Below the pieces are notes generated by a model. The model saw only the letters and a list, made by a program, of their open reading frames with translations. It did not search any database and was not told the origin of the DNA. DNA of 57,500 bases from Bacteroidia bacterium (GTDB taxonomy: Bacteria > Bacteroidota > Bacteroidia > J057). The position numbers and the translations under genes are program-made. Positions 8,795 through 17,638 of this stretch are shown one piece after another. Positions within the stretch are counted from its first letter, which is position 1. Each line of letters opens with the position of its first letter. The stretch lies in NCBI GenBank assembly GCA_030430205.1, contig JAUIGE010000040.1:1-57500 (forward strand), given 5' to 3'.

Positions 8795-11653
8795 ATGAAG
8801 AGAATTATTTACTTTTTTTTAACCGCATGTATCTCTTTTGTTTTTTCGACTGAACTGCATGCGCAATATACCTGGGAGCACTTTGGTCCTGAGGGATTGG
8901 GCAGTAAGACAAGGAGTATCATTTTTGACGCTGACGGCAATTTGCTGGCTGGCTCGTCTGGAGGTGGGCTCTGGAAGTCTGAAAACGAAGGCCTGTCCTG
9001 GTTCAAAGTGGAAAGCTATACCGGCAATCCCAATATTACTTCCATGGTGAGAGAAGGAAATACGATTTACATCTCAACAGGTGAAACGGCATTCCAACCC
9101 TATACCCTGGTAGATCAAAATCCACGCACATATAATCCTGCCAGCCCATCTGGCGCTTTTGGTCACATGGGACTGCCCGGTGGCGGAATCTATGTCTCCA
9201 AAAACAATGGACAGGATTGGTCCAATGACAATGCCTCTACCAAAGATTTTCCCACGCTTAACTATGACGGCCCTCTGTTGGCTATTCAGAAGTTGCTGTT
9301 GGGTAAAAATGGCCGGTTGTTTATAGCTGCACGGGAAGGCATTTATTATTCAGATGATGGCCTGGGTAGCCTGAAGCAGGCCAATGGTTCTGCAAAATTC
9401 AAATCCTCTCCGGCTTTTGATATAGAAGTATCCGGTGACCGCGTATTTGTCGGTACAGCAGACTCTCTCTATATGTCTACCAATGCAGGTGAAACCTTTA
9501 AAGCTGTAGGTGATAAAAATCTTTTCATCAATGGCCGATTGAGCTTTATCCGCATGGAAATTGAAGTGGCTTCAGCCAATCCCGACATCATCTATGTTGC
9601 GGGTACCCGTAACTCCAGCAATAACCAGCTGGGCGGTGTATGGAAATCTGAAGACAGAGGTGATACATGGAGACTCTTTGCGCCACGCGGTGGCCCAGGC
9701 TTCTCTCCTTTGGGAAGCAATTCCCTGGATGCTTTTGTCCTCCGCGTAAAACCCGGAACGGAAGAAGGCCTTATCCTCGCCGGCCAAAGCTGGTATACAC
9801 TCACCGAGGCAAATGGCTGGGTCCAGACAGCTCAGCACAACAACCCCAACGCACTCGCGCGCAACTACATTCCCAGCCCTGTCTATACCATTACTTTTGA
9901 CCCCAACAATCCCAAAACACTCTACATTGGAACAGGAACACGCATTTTCCGCTCCGATGATTTGGGTACTACTTTTTACCAAAGAACAAAAGGCTACGGT
10001 GGCACAAATGCTTTCAGTGTCACTTCTGTAGGCATGGAAGGAAAAGAATCTATCATTGCAGGGACCGCCAATAATGGCATGATCCTCAATAACAATTGGT
10101 GGAAAGAGCTGTATGACAGAGAAAATAACCCTGGCGGACCACCCTCTTTGAAAGGTTTTGGTACCATCGGTACTTCTAACCTGGGTTCTGTTGCTGCATC
10201 TTACCTGTATCCAGGCAGTGTCATTATGCAGGGTACAGATTGGGGCGTTGTTCGCTCTGATGGGTCATTTGGAGGTACCTTTGAGCGCTTTTATGGTGCC
10301 CCCCTCAATGCTGACCAATTTGGTCGCCTTTTCCCTCTAAAAGGAGTAGACTCTACACAGGGATCGTGGTTTGTGGATCGTACTGGTAGAACACAGCCGC
10401 CGGGAGGGCTTGTGGATAATGCAAGATTTCCACGTGGTGGAGAGTCTTTCCATACTCCTTTCGTTTTGGACGAATTTATCCCTGATAGCCTCATTACCAA
10501 AAAAGGAGATAATATCAATACGGCTGTTGGAAGAGACAGATTGCAGACAGTTCCTCATTACCTTTACCTTGCTGCCAGTGATTATATCTGGATTTGTCGT
10601 TTTGCATTGGGAGATACCAGTGGTCTTCTGCCACGTTGGGATCGCCTGACAAATAATATCCTCGATGCTGATGAGTACTATACCGCGATTGAGGTTTCTG
10701 ACAACGCCAACCATATTGTCTATGCAGGCACCAGCAAGGGGCGTATTATCCGTATTACCGGATCTACCGACCTCAAGACATTTGACGCTTCACGTACAGA
10801 GTTTGTTGTAGACCTGACTGCTATTAGCCCTCCTCCTATCATCAACAACATGAAAGGAAGGTGGATCACCGATATAGCTGCGGACCCTTCTACCCCAGGT
10901 AGATTGGCCATTACTTTTGGTGGATATGGCGGCACACCGCTACCGACAGCTCCTCCTTCTTCCTATGTTTGGCTTGTAGAAAATGCAGCTGTTGCACCTT
11001 CTTACTACCTGTACAGATTGGCCCCTTCTGTGCCTACTTACACCTGTGAGTTTTTGCAGGAAGAAGGCGGAAAGAAAAGACTGCTGATCGGCAACGAAAA
11101 CGGTCTGTATTCTACCGACAATTTCAATGTGAATCCTCCCAGCCCGATCATCGCGGCTCAATTCACAAAAGAAACATCGGATGCTTACGGCAACCATCCT
11201 GTTTATGACATTTTTGTTCGCCGCTATCGCGCGGTGGTTCGCGATGAGGAGACCAGCGATTTTGTGCTCTATAAGGACAATACCATTTTCTTCGCTTCAC
11301 GCGGTCATGGTATCTGGGCTACCAAAGACGCCCGCTTCAGCAGGAGAGATGGAGAGAATGAAGAAAATCCTCTCGAAATCACTCAACTGGATGCGATCTT
11401 CTATCCCAACCCTGCTTCAGGAACCGGCAATCTGAGAATAGACCTTCTTGAGTCTGCGATGGTTTCTGCACGCTTGTTTGCAGTAGATGGCCGCCGAGTA
11501 GGCAACCTTGTCAATGAGACCCTCTCAGCAGGTCGCCATGCTTTCCAGATGGAAACATCTCAACTGAATCCAGGCGTTTATTTCATGGAAATAAGCGCTC
11601 AGGGAGAGAAAGAAACTTTCCACCAGACACTCAAGGTGGTTATTTCTCAATAA
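8795..11653 (+). CDS. Large secreted beta-propeller protein with T9SS sorting domain
   Basis: A 952-residue secreted protein. Signal peptide residues 1-24 end in 'LHAQ'. The body carries BNR/Asp-box-like turns characteristic of sialidase/sortilin-type propellers: 'SENEGLSWFKV', 'SKNNGQDWSND', 'STNAGETFKAVG', 'SEDRGDTWRLF' and 'SDDLGTTFYQRT'. The last ~85 residues form a type A T9SS C-terminal domain ('FYPNPASGTGNLRIDLL', 'GRRVGNLVNETLSAGRH', 'LNPGVYFMEI'). The protein should therefore cross the outer membrane by the type IX system and be attached to or released from the surface. Catalytic residues of a sialidase were not identified. It is monocistronic, with a strong terminator downstream. 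Confidence 0.88.
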   Translation: MKRIIYFFLTACISFVFSTELHAQYTWEHFGPEGLGSKTRSIIFDADGNLLAGSSGGGLWKSENEGLSWFKVESYTGNPNITSMVREGNTIYISTGETAFQPYTLVDQNPRTYNPASPSGAFGHMGLPGGGIYVSKNNGQDWSNDNASTKDFPTLNYDGPLLAIQKLLLGKNGRLFIAAREGIYYSDDGLGSLKQANGSAKFKSSPAFDIEVSGDRVFVGTADSLYMSTNAGETFKAVGDKNLFINGRLSFIRMEIEVASANPDIIYVAGTRNSSNNQLGGVWKSEDRGDTWRLFAPRGGPGFSPLGSNSLDAFVLRVKPGTEEGLILAGQSWYTLTEANGWVQTAQHNNPNALARNYIPSPVYTITFDPNNPKTLYIGTGTRIFRSDDLGTTFYQRTKGYGGTNAFSVTSVGMEGKESIIAGTANNGMILNNNWWKELYDRENNPGGPPSLKGFGTIGTSNLGSVAASYLYPGSVIMQGTDWGVVRSDGSFGGTFERFYGAPLNADQFGRLFPLKGVDSTQGSWFVDRTGRTQPPGGLVDNARFPRGGESFHTPFVLDEFIPDSLITKKGDNINTAVGRDRLQTVPHYLYLAASDYIWICRFALGDTSGLLPRWDRLTNNILDADEYYTAIEVSDNANHIVYAGTSKGRIIRITGSTDLKTFDASRTEFVVDLTAISPPPIINNMKGRWITDIAADPSTPGRLAITFGGYGGTPLPTAPPSSYVWLVENAAVAPSYYLYRLAPSVPTYTCEFLQEEGGKKRLLIGNENGLYSTDNFNVNPPSPIIAAQFTKETSDAYGNHPVYDIFVRRYRAVVRDEETSDFVLYKDNTIFFASRGHGIWATKDARFSRRDGENEENPLEITQLDAIFYPNPASGTGNLRIDLLESAMVSARLFAVDGRRVGNLVNETLSAGRHAFQMETSQLNPGVYFMEISAQGEKETFHQTLKVVISQ

Positions 11654-11679
11654 TACATCTTACTGAACCAAAAGCTGAT

Positions 11680-11714
11680 AAAAGGACGGTCCCATGTGCG
11701 GACCGTCCTTTTTG
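11680..11714 (+). terminator. Intrinsic terminator after the propeller gene
   Basis: A perfect 9-bp GC-rich stem (11684-11692 with 11700-11708, GGACGGTCC/GGACCGTCC) with a 7-base loop and a T run, flanked by A and T tracts that extend the stem. It lies 30 bases after the stop codon. Confidence 0.9.
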
Positions 11715-11749
11715 TTATATTGCAAGCCTGAAAATGAATGATTATTCCA

Positions 11750-12247
11750 ATGAAAACACTTGTTTTATGTCGTCATGCCAAATCTGATTGGCCCGCAGGC
11801 GTCGAAGACATCCAGCGCCCTCTCAAGGACCGCGGCGTCAACGACTCCACCCGCCTGGGAAAACTCCTGAAATTCCATGATTTCATGCCTGACCTGATCA
11901 TCAGCTCACCAGCCGTGCGGGCGCATAGCACAGCGAAACTGGTAGCAAAGCAGATCGGATATTCAAAGGAGATTCAGATAGAATCTGAAGTGTATTTTGG
12001 CGGTCTGGCAGACCTGGTCCAACTTATCGGCAACCTGCCCAATGGGTCTGATACCATCATGATTTTTGGGCACAATCCTACCATGGAGCAGGCAGTACGC
12101 TACCTGCAAAAATCCCAGCAAATGTTTGAAATGCCAACCTCCGGCATGGCATGTTTTGAAAATTTTGCTGACAAATGGGCTGATTTTATTGGCTCCTCCT
12201 GCCGCATGCGGTGGCTGCAAGTGCCCCGTTTGAAGCGGAAAGACTGA
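11750..12247 (+). CDS. SixA-type histidine phosphatase
   Basis: A 165-residue member of the histidine phosphatase superfamily (phosphoglycerate mutase-like), closest in length and pattern to SixA phosphohistidine phosphatases. The catalytic 'LCRHAKSDW' is at the N-terminus (His9), the second histidine is in 'IFGHNPTMEQ', and 'ISSPAVRAHSTAKLV' is the conserved loop. The start is the ATG that places the RHA motif at residues 8-10; two upstream ATG codons exist. The natural substrate is unknown. It is the first gene of a plus-strand run into the S9 peptidase. Confidence 0.85.
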   Translation: MKTLVLCRHAKSDWPAGVEDIQRPLKDRGVNDSTRLGKLLKFHDFMPDLIISSPAVRAHSTAKLVAKQIGYSKEIQIESEVYFGGLADLVQLIGNLPNGSDTIMIFGHNPTMEQAVRYLQKSQQMFEMPTSGMACFENFADKWADFIGSSCRMRWLQVPRLKRKD

Positions 12248-12277
12248 TCCTGTTTCCTTCCATAATGTAATTATTGC

Positions 12278-14629
12278 ATGAAAAAATTCCTGCTCCTTCT
12301 TGGTATTTCCCTCCTTTTTGTTTCCCTCTCCGGGCAGGCACTCAAGGAGCTGACTGTCGAAAAAATCATGCGCGATCCTGCCTGGATCGGCGAAAGCCCA
12401 CAATCCATATCCTGGTCTCCAGATGGACAGAAAATCTATTTCCAATGGAATCCCGATAAGGCAGACAGCGACTCGCTTTACCAATATTCTTTGCTCGATC
12501 AAACGACAAGCAAGGTCAGCAAAGCTGAACGGGCCAGCCTTCCCCTTAAGGGCACCTACAATGAGGATCGCTCCCGCCTGCTTTTTAGCAGGCATGGAGA
12601 CCTTTACATGATGGAGGTAGCCAGTGGAGAAATCCGCGCTATTGCCCTTACCTCAGATTCTGAACGCTTTTTGGCTTTTCATCAAAATGGTCAGGACATT
12701 TTTTTTACCCAACAGGAAAATGTGTACCAATGGGAAATGAAAAATGGCCTCATACGCCAATTGACCAATTTTCGAAAAGGGAAAGAAGATAAAGGAGATC
12801 AAAAAGGCAGCGAGAACGAAGAGTGGATCAAAAAAGAAGAATTGGAATTAATCGCGATTGTAAAAGAGCGGGAAGCTGAAAAAGAAAAAAGAAAAACAGC
12901 CCGCGAGGCAGAAGGCCCCAGACGGCCTAAGGCGATTTATTACGGCTCTGACAATATAGAGGGATTGGAAATCAGCCCGGATGGCCGCTATATAAGCTAT
13001 CGGATAGAAAAAGACAGCAAAGCCAACAACACACAAGTGCCTGAGTATGTCAATGCATCAGCATTTACAAAAGAGCTTCGCGCCCGACCCAAGGTCGGAA
13101 GTCCGGAGAGCAGCTATAGCTCTTATATCTTTGATACAGAGGCAGATAGCGCCATAGCGCTATCCATCGACAGCCTGCCTGGCGTCAGGCAGGCACCTGC
13201 ATTCCTTGCCGAATACGGCAAGGAAACCCAGCTCGACAAGCCAAAGGCTTGTATCATATACGGCCCCTTCTGGTCTGCCGATAGCAGACATGCAGTCGCA
13301 GTCGTGCGCTCCCAGGACTTCAAAGACCGCTGGATCGCCAAAATTGATTTGGCGACGGGACTGCTTCAAAAGCTGGATCATCAGCATGATGAAGCATGGA
13401 TAGGTGGCCCGGGCATCGTCCGCTGGCTGGGGCCAGGAACTGTAGGCTGGATGCCCGACAACCAACGTTTTTGGTTTCAATCAGAAGCCTCGGGCTATTC
13501 GCACCTCTATTGGGTGAATGTGGAAACAGGTCAACAAAAAGCACTGACCAAAGGAAAATTTGAAATCTATTCTCCTCAAATTTCTCTTGATAAAAAAGCA
13601 TGGTATTTCACAAGCAATGAAGTACATCCCGGCGAAAGGCATTTCTACAGTATGCCTTTGGAAGGGGGAAAACGGGAGAAAATCAGCCGGATTCCCGGCA
13701 ATAACCAGGTGACTCTTTCGCCTGACGAATCTACCCTTGCCATCCTGCATTCCAGCGCAAACCGGCCCGAAGAGTTGTTTATCCAGGATAATATAGCCGA
13801 CAGCCGACCTATTCAAATCACTGCTTCCCTGTCGGATGAGTTCCAATCCTATTCCTGGCGTGAGCCGGAATATGTGACTGTTAAGGCATCAGATGGAGAG
13901 AAAGTGCACGCGCGTCTGTACCGCCCCACAAAGCCAACGGCCCAGGGGCCGGCGGTTATTTTTGTGCACGGAGCAGGCTACCTGCAAAATGCCCACAAAT
14001 GGTGGAGCAGCTACTTCCGTGAATATATGTTTCACAACCTGCTGGTAGACATGGGCTATACGGTACTGGACATGGATTTTCGGGCAAGTGCGGGCTATGG
14101 CCGCGATTGGCGCACAGCCGTCTACCGCGATATGGGCGGCAAAGACCTGAGTGATCAGGTAGATGGTGCCCAATATTTGGTGGATGAATACAACATTGAT
14201 CCCAAGAAAATAGGCATTTATGGGGGCTCGTATGGAGGCTTTATCAGCCTGATGGCCATGTTTAAGGAAAGCGATGTATTTGCTTGTGGAGCGGCGCTGC
14301 GGCCCGTGACGGATTGGGCACATTACAACCATGCCTATACCGCGAGCATGCTGAACCAGCCACAGGATGACAGCCTCGCCTATGTGCGAAGCTCGCCCAT
14401 TTACCATGCAGAAGGCCTGAATGGCCCCCTTCTGATCTGCCACGGCATGATCGACACCAATGTGCATTTTCAGGATGTGGTGCGCCTCGCACAGCGCCTC
14501 ATAGAATTGGGCAAGGACGACTGGGAAGTCGCCATGTTTCCCATGGAAGGCCATGGCTTCCAGGAGCCCTCCAGTTGGGCTGATGAGTATAAGCGCATCC
14601 TCAAACTATTTGAAACGCATTTGAAATAG
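12278..14629 (+). CDS. S9 family peptidase (dipeptidyl peptidase IV-like)
   Basis: A 783-residue exported serine peptidase. Signal peptide residues 1-19 are followed by a beta-propeller domain with WD40-like 'SWSPDGQKIYF' and 'ISPDGRYISY' turns (about 30-500), then a C-terminal alpha/beta hydrolase domain. The catalytic triad is visible: Ser651 in 'GGSYGGF', Asp726 in 'GMIDTNVH' and His759 in 'EGHGF'. A Lys/Glu-rich coiled segment (about 165-220) interrupts the propeller. It is likely periplasmic or surface bound, releasing dipeptides from Xaa-Pro or similar peptides. Confidence 0.93.
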   Translation: MKKFLLLLGISLLFVSLSGQALKELTVEKIMRDPAWIGESPQSISWSPDGQKIYFQWNPDKADSDSLYQYSLLDQTTSKVSKAERASLPLKGTYNEDRSRLLFSRHGDLYMMEVASGEIRAIALTSDSERFLAFHQNGQDIFFTQQENVYQWEMKNGLIRQLTNFRKGKEDKGDQKGSENEEWIKKEELELIAIVKEREAEKEKRKTAREAEGPRRPKAIYYGSDNIEGLEISPDGRYISYRIEKDSKANNTQVPEYVNASAFTKELRARPKVGSPESSYSSYIFDTEADSAIALSIDSLPGVRQAPAFLAEYGKETQLDKPKACIIYGPFWSADSRHAVAVVRSQDFKDRWIAKIDLATGLLQKLDHQHDEAWIGGPGIVRWLGPGTVGWMPDNQRFWFQSEASGYSHLYWVNVETGQQKALTKGKFEIYSPQISLDKKAWYFTSNEVHPGERHFYSMPLEGGKREKISRIPGNNQVTLSPDESTLAILHSSANRPEELFIQDNIADSRPIQITASLSDEFQSYSWREPEYVTVKASDGEKVHARLYRPTKPTAQGPAVIFVHGAGYLQNAHKWWSSYFREYMFHNLLVDMGYTVLDMDFRASAGYGRDWRTAVYRDMGGKDLSDQVDGAQYLVDEYNIDPKKIGIYGGSYGGFISLMAMFKESDVFACGAALRPVTDWAHYNHAYTASMLNQPQDDSLAYVRSSPIYHAEGLNGPLLICHGMIDTNVHFQDVVRLAQRLIELGKDDWEVAMFPMEGHGFQEPSSWADEYKRILKLFETHLK

Positions 14630-14632
14630 GAA

Positions 14633-15121
14633 ATGGAAGAACAACTTGAACGTGATCCTATCCCCGAATTGATATGGATTGGCAGGCTTACCCGCCTGAT
14701 GGACAGTCGCTTTCGCTTTCCGGGAACTCAATTTCGATTCGGGCTGGATCCCTTGTTTGGGATAGTGCCATTTCTGGGTGACATCATCAGCCTGCTGATA
14801 TCAGCGATGATGGTCATGGCGATGGTTCGCCACGGTATCAGCAGCAAGGTGATCATCCTCATGCTGCTCAACATAGGAGTAGACTTTCTATTGGGCTTTG
14901 TTCCTATTGCAGGGGATGCCATAGACTTTTTCAACAAAGCGAATACCCGCAATTTCCACCTCATGCAGGCTTATTATGAGGAAGGAGAGCACAAAGGCTC
15001 TGGCTGGTGGATTATCTGGATGATATTGTTGTTTATCATTTTTATGATTGTGGGTCTGATTTGGGTTGCTTTCAAGCTTCTTTACTGGACTTATGAGTTG
15101 ATGGAAAGTGTGATTGGATGA
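14633..15121 (+). CDS. DUF4112 membrane protein
   Basis: A 162-residue protein with the full DUF4112 signature: 'FGLDPLFGIVPFLGDIIS', 'NIGVDFLLGFVPIAGDAID' and 'FFNKANTRN'. Two or three hydrophobic segments (about 45-65, 75-90 and a C-terminal pair around 125-150) indicate an inner-membrane protein. Function is unknown. It starts three bases after the S9 peptidase stop, and its end overlaps the next start (ATGA), so the three genes probably form one transcript. Confidence 0.85.
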   Translation: MEEQLERDPIPELIWIGRLTRLMDSRFRFPGTQFRFGLDPLFGIVPFLGDIISLLISAMMVMAMVRHGISSKVIILMLLNIGVDFLLGFVPIAGDAIDFFNKANTRNFHLMQAYYEEGEHKGSGWWIIWMILLFIIFMIVGLIWVAFKLLYWTYELMESVIG

Positions 15122-15666
15122 GGAAAATTGCAGATGAGCAGCGGGGAAAGAAAAGGAAAATCCATGCATGGATGCTTGGGGGGCTGCTTGCGGTGGTGGC
15201 AGGTTTGTTTTTGGGAAAAATATCAGGCGGAGCTGCTTTTACGCCTGCGACTTTTGCGCATAAATATTATTTCTATGGCTTTCCTGTGGATAGCCTGAAG
15301 GGCCTGGAAAGGCAATATGCTGCGGAAAGCAGGCGGATTGGGAGAGCTTGTGAATTGTATGAACAAAAGGATTTTGAGGCATTGGCGCCAGTGTTGGCGC
15401 AGCTTCAGGCCCATCAGCCCGCAGAGCGGGCTTTTATTTTCTACGCCGGCCTGACGGCGCATTACCTCAAAAATCGGGATGCGGCGCTCGCCGCTTTTCT
15501 GCCTTTGTCGGAGACAAAGGGAAACTTCCAACAGCCCGCCCGCTGGTACGCGGCCCTCACCTATACCCTGTTCAATGAACCCGAAAATGCCATCAAATGG
15601 CTCGAAACAATTGACAAAGGCCCTTATCATGAAAAGGCAAAAGCCCTGATAGCCGATTTAAAATAA
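15118..15666 (+). CDS. Membrane-anchored TPR-like protein
   Basis: A 182-residue protein with a basic N-terminus, one transmembrane helix at about residues 17-35 ('AWMLGGLLAVVAGLFLGKI'), and a soluble helical domain with TPR-like spacing ('AFIFYAGLTAHYLKNRDAAL', 'ARWYAALTYTLFNEPENAI'). It begins by a 4-base overlap with DUF4112 and is likely coupled to it. Function is unknown; a scaffold role is plausible. Confidence 0.7.
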   Translation: MRKIADEQRGKKRKIHAWMLGGLLAVVAGLFLGKISGGAAFTPATFAHKYYFYGFPVDSLKGLERQYAAESRRIGRACELYEQKDFEALAPVLAQLQAHQPAERAFIFYAGLTAHYLKNRDAALAAFLPLSETKGNFQQPARWYAALTYTLFNEPENAIKWLETIDKGPYHEKAKALIADLK

Positions 15667-15681
15667 TACTGTCTTGTCTAC

Positions 15682-15926
15682 TACGCTGTCAGCTAATTTT
15701 CATTATTAAAATGTCTAATCATTTTTTAGGAGGAGTTGAAGATAATGGACAATGGATAATGGATAATGGATAATGGACAATGGACAATGGACAATGGACA
15801 ATGGATAATGGATAATGGATAATGAGCGATTTGGTTCTTAATTGTCAATTTTCCATTCTCAATTTTCAATTCAACTTCTTTAAAATTATGAAATTCAGAA
15901 TATAAAAGCACTTAATTGACAGCGTA
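15682..15926. repeat. Inverted-repeat intergenic element around a minisatellite
   Basis: Arms at 15682-15740 and 15870-15926 are imperfect inverted copies. Both start with TACGCTGTCA at the outer end and finish with AGTTGAA at the inner end, at almost the same spacing, with similar AT-rich sequence between (for example TCATTTTTTAGG against TCATAATTTTAA). Between the arms lies the 7-bp array at 15745-15821 and a degenerate continuation of it (15841-15870). No coding potential is evident. It could be a MITE-like or palindromic repeat, or simply a fold of diverged heptamer arrays. Confidence 0.5.
15745..15821. repeat. 7-bp minisatellite ATGGAYA, 11 copies
   Basis: Eleven uninterrupted heptamers of only two types, ATGGACA and ATGGATA, ordered C T T T C C C C T T T. 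This uniformity suggests recent expansion. A likely slipped-strand hotspot in the 274-base gap between the TPR gene and lgt. Confidence 0.95.
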
Positions 15927-15940
15927 CTACTGCTTACTGC

Positions 15941-17146
15941 CTACTTCTTCCCTTTAACCGCCTTCACCGGCTTAATCTCCGTATTTTTCAAATTCCGCTT
16001 CCAAACAAAAGTCGTAAGCACAAAAAATGTCAGGCCCAGCAGGACCAAAACGGAAGAGATGATTTCAGCTTGTGTAAAGGCGTTTTCGCCAAACTGACCA
16101 GGATTGGTTCGTATTTTTTCTATCAAAAAACGCTCAATACCATTCAAAACCAGATACATGCTCAGCAATTGTCCCCAATACGGAAAGCGCTTGCGCATAA
16201 ACCACAGCCCAGCAAAAATGATGAGTGCCATGGTGGTTTCATAAATCGGCGTAGGAAAAACAGGCACAGCCAAATGGTTGCAGTATTCTCCCCAGTGCGC
16301 TGCACAGTCTTCGATGGGAATCCCCTGCTTAACCACATTGTGCGGGTAATCATAGGCCCAGAGCCAGTCTGGTAGCCAGGAAAGCCCATCTGGCTTGGGG
16401 TTGGGATTGTCAATCCCCCAGTCGCCATCGCCAGAAACCTGGCAACCTACCCGGCCAATGCCGTAGCCCAATATCAAAATCATGCTCGCCCCATCTACAA
16501 ATGGCAAGAGTTGATAGCCTCTTTTATTCACATACCACAGCACTGCCATGGTCCCCACCAGCAAGCCGCCATAAAATGTCAGGCCCGAAAAAGACAACAA
16601 TTGGCCGATGGGATCTTCCATAAACTGATCCCAATATTCGAAATTGTGGAAAAATTTTGCACCGATTACCCCGCTGATGAAAGCAATGGTAAAAATAGTC
16701 CCCAGCTCATCACTTAGGCTTTTTTCTACTTCTACCAGCTCTGCTTTGCTGTCTTTGAGCTTGCGGTATTGATACAGTTTGTATCCGCCTCCCGCTGCCG
16801 CAAGCAGCAAGGCACCCAACCAGGAGCCCCTGGTGGAAAGAACCGCATCCTGCGGATTGTCACAAAAAACATCGTAATCCTCAAACATGAGGAAAAGCTT
16901 GAAACCCAAAAGACCATAAATCAGGGCATTCAGCCATACTTCATTCATCGAAATCGGGCCTCCCTTTTCTTCCTGGCTTTTCCATTTCGGGAAAATGCCC
17001 AATTCGGTCTGGCGGCGATACTCTTTACGGAGGATCAAATATGCCACAACAAAGGCCATAGCCATGAAAAAACCGAAACTTTGAACAGGCAGGCAGAAGT
17101 TCGTGCCCAGTATGTCATTGAAAAAATCGCTGATTCTAGGATACAT
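15941..17146 (-). CDS. lgt: Prolipoprotein diacylglyceryl transferase
   Basis: Inner-membrane enzyme that adds diacylglycerol to the lipobox cysteine, the first step in maturation of the many lipoproteins in this window. The protein has 401 residues, longer than the ~280 of enterobacteria; extra length lies in the N-terminal half (charged segment about 110-145). Conserved parts include 'GLTFYGGLLVG', the signature region 'GYGIGRVGCQVSGDGDWG' (GRxG arginine) and 'PTPIYETTMALIIF'. The ATG at 17144-17146 was chosen because the upstream extension overlaps the Fur promoter region. It is divergent from the Fur-family gene. Confidence 0.92.
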   Translation of the reverse strand: MYPRISDFFNDILGTNFCLPVQSFGFFMAMAFVVAYLILRKEYRRQTELGIFPKWKSQEEKGGPISMNEVWLNALIYGLLGFKLFLMFEDYDVFCDNPQDAVLSTRGSWLGALLLAAAGGGYKLYQYRKLKDSKAELVEVEKSLSDELGTIFTIAFISGVIGAKFFHNFEYWDQFMEDPIGQLLSFSGLTFYGGLLVGTMAVLWYVNKRGYQLLPFVDGASMILILGYGIGRVGCQVSGDGDWGIDNPNPKPDGLSWLPDWLWAYDYPHNVVKQGIPIEDCAAHWGEYCNHLAVPVFPTPIYETTMALIIFAGLWFMRKRFPYWGQLLSMYLVLNGIERFLIEKIRTNPGQFGENAFTQAEIISSVLVLLGLTFFVLTTFVWKRNLKNTEIKPVKAVKGKK

Positions 17147-17184
17147 ATTGGTTGATAAAATGAGGCAGTAAGTTAACCATTTCG

Positions 17185-17192
17185 TAGCTTTG
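17185..17192 (+). promoter_or_regulatory. Possible -7 box for the Fur-family gene
   Basis: TAGCTTTG fits TAnnTTTG, 19 bases before the start codon. No -33 TTG at normal spacing. Confidence 0.35.
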
Positions 17193-17211
17193 TCAAATAA
17201 CAAATATCCGG

Positions 17212-17634
17212 ATGCAGCCAGCAAAAAACATTTTGAATACCCATCAATTGCGGATCACGCAAAGCCGGATGGATGTATTGTCCCTCTTTATGGACCGGAA
17301 AGTGGCTTTATCTCAACCTGAGATAGAAGACGAAATGCAGGGTCAATGTGACCGTGTCACGATTTATCGGACCCTGGCGACCTTTTTAGAAAAAGGTCTG
17401 GTGCATAAAGTCCTGGATGATGCGGGCGCAGCAAAATACGCGCTTTGCGCGGGAGGCTGTGAAGCCACCACTTCTCACCACCACAACCATGTGCATTTCA
17501 AATGCGCTGACTGCGGCCAAACCCTTTGCATCAATGATGTGCATGTGCCCGTAATATCTCTCCCGAAAGGTTTTCGGGTGAGTGAGCAGAATGTCCTCCT
17601 GCAAGGTACTTGTCCGGTATGTACAGGGAAATAA
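17212..17634 (+). CDS. Fur-family transcriptional regulator
   Basis: A 140-residue metal-responsive repressor. The N-terminal winged helix ('RITQSRMDVLSLFMDRK', 'CDRVTIYRTLATFLEKGLV') is followed by the metal site 'HHHNHVHFKCADCGQTLC' and a second Cys pair in 'GTCPVCTGK'. The CxxC pairs indicate a structural zinc. The His-rich linker and short length fit Zur- or Fur-type members, so iron or zinc cannot be told apart from sequence. It ends five bases from the convergent gldD stop. Confidence 0.9.
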   Translation: MQPAKNILNTHQLRITQSRMDVLSLFMDRKVALSQPEIEDEMQGQCDRVTIYRTLATFLEKGLVHKVLDDAGAAKYALCAGGCEATTSHHHNHVHFKCADCGQTLCINDVHVPVISLPKGFRVSEQNVLLQGTCPVCTGK

Positions 17635-17638
17635 AGCC

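Noticed and set aside
15745-15821. CRISPR array
   Set aside because: The period is 7 bases with no spacers; a minisatellite, not a CRISPR.
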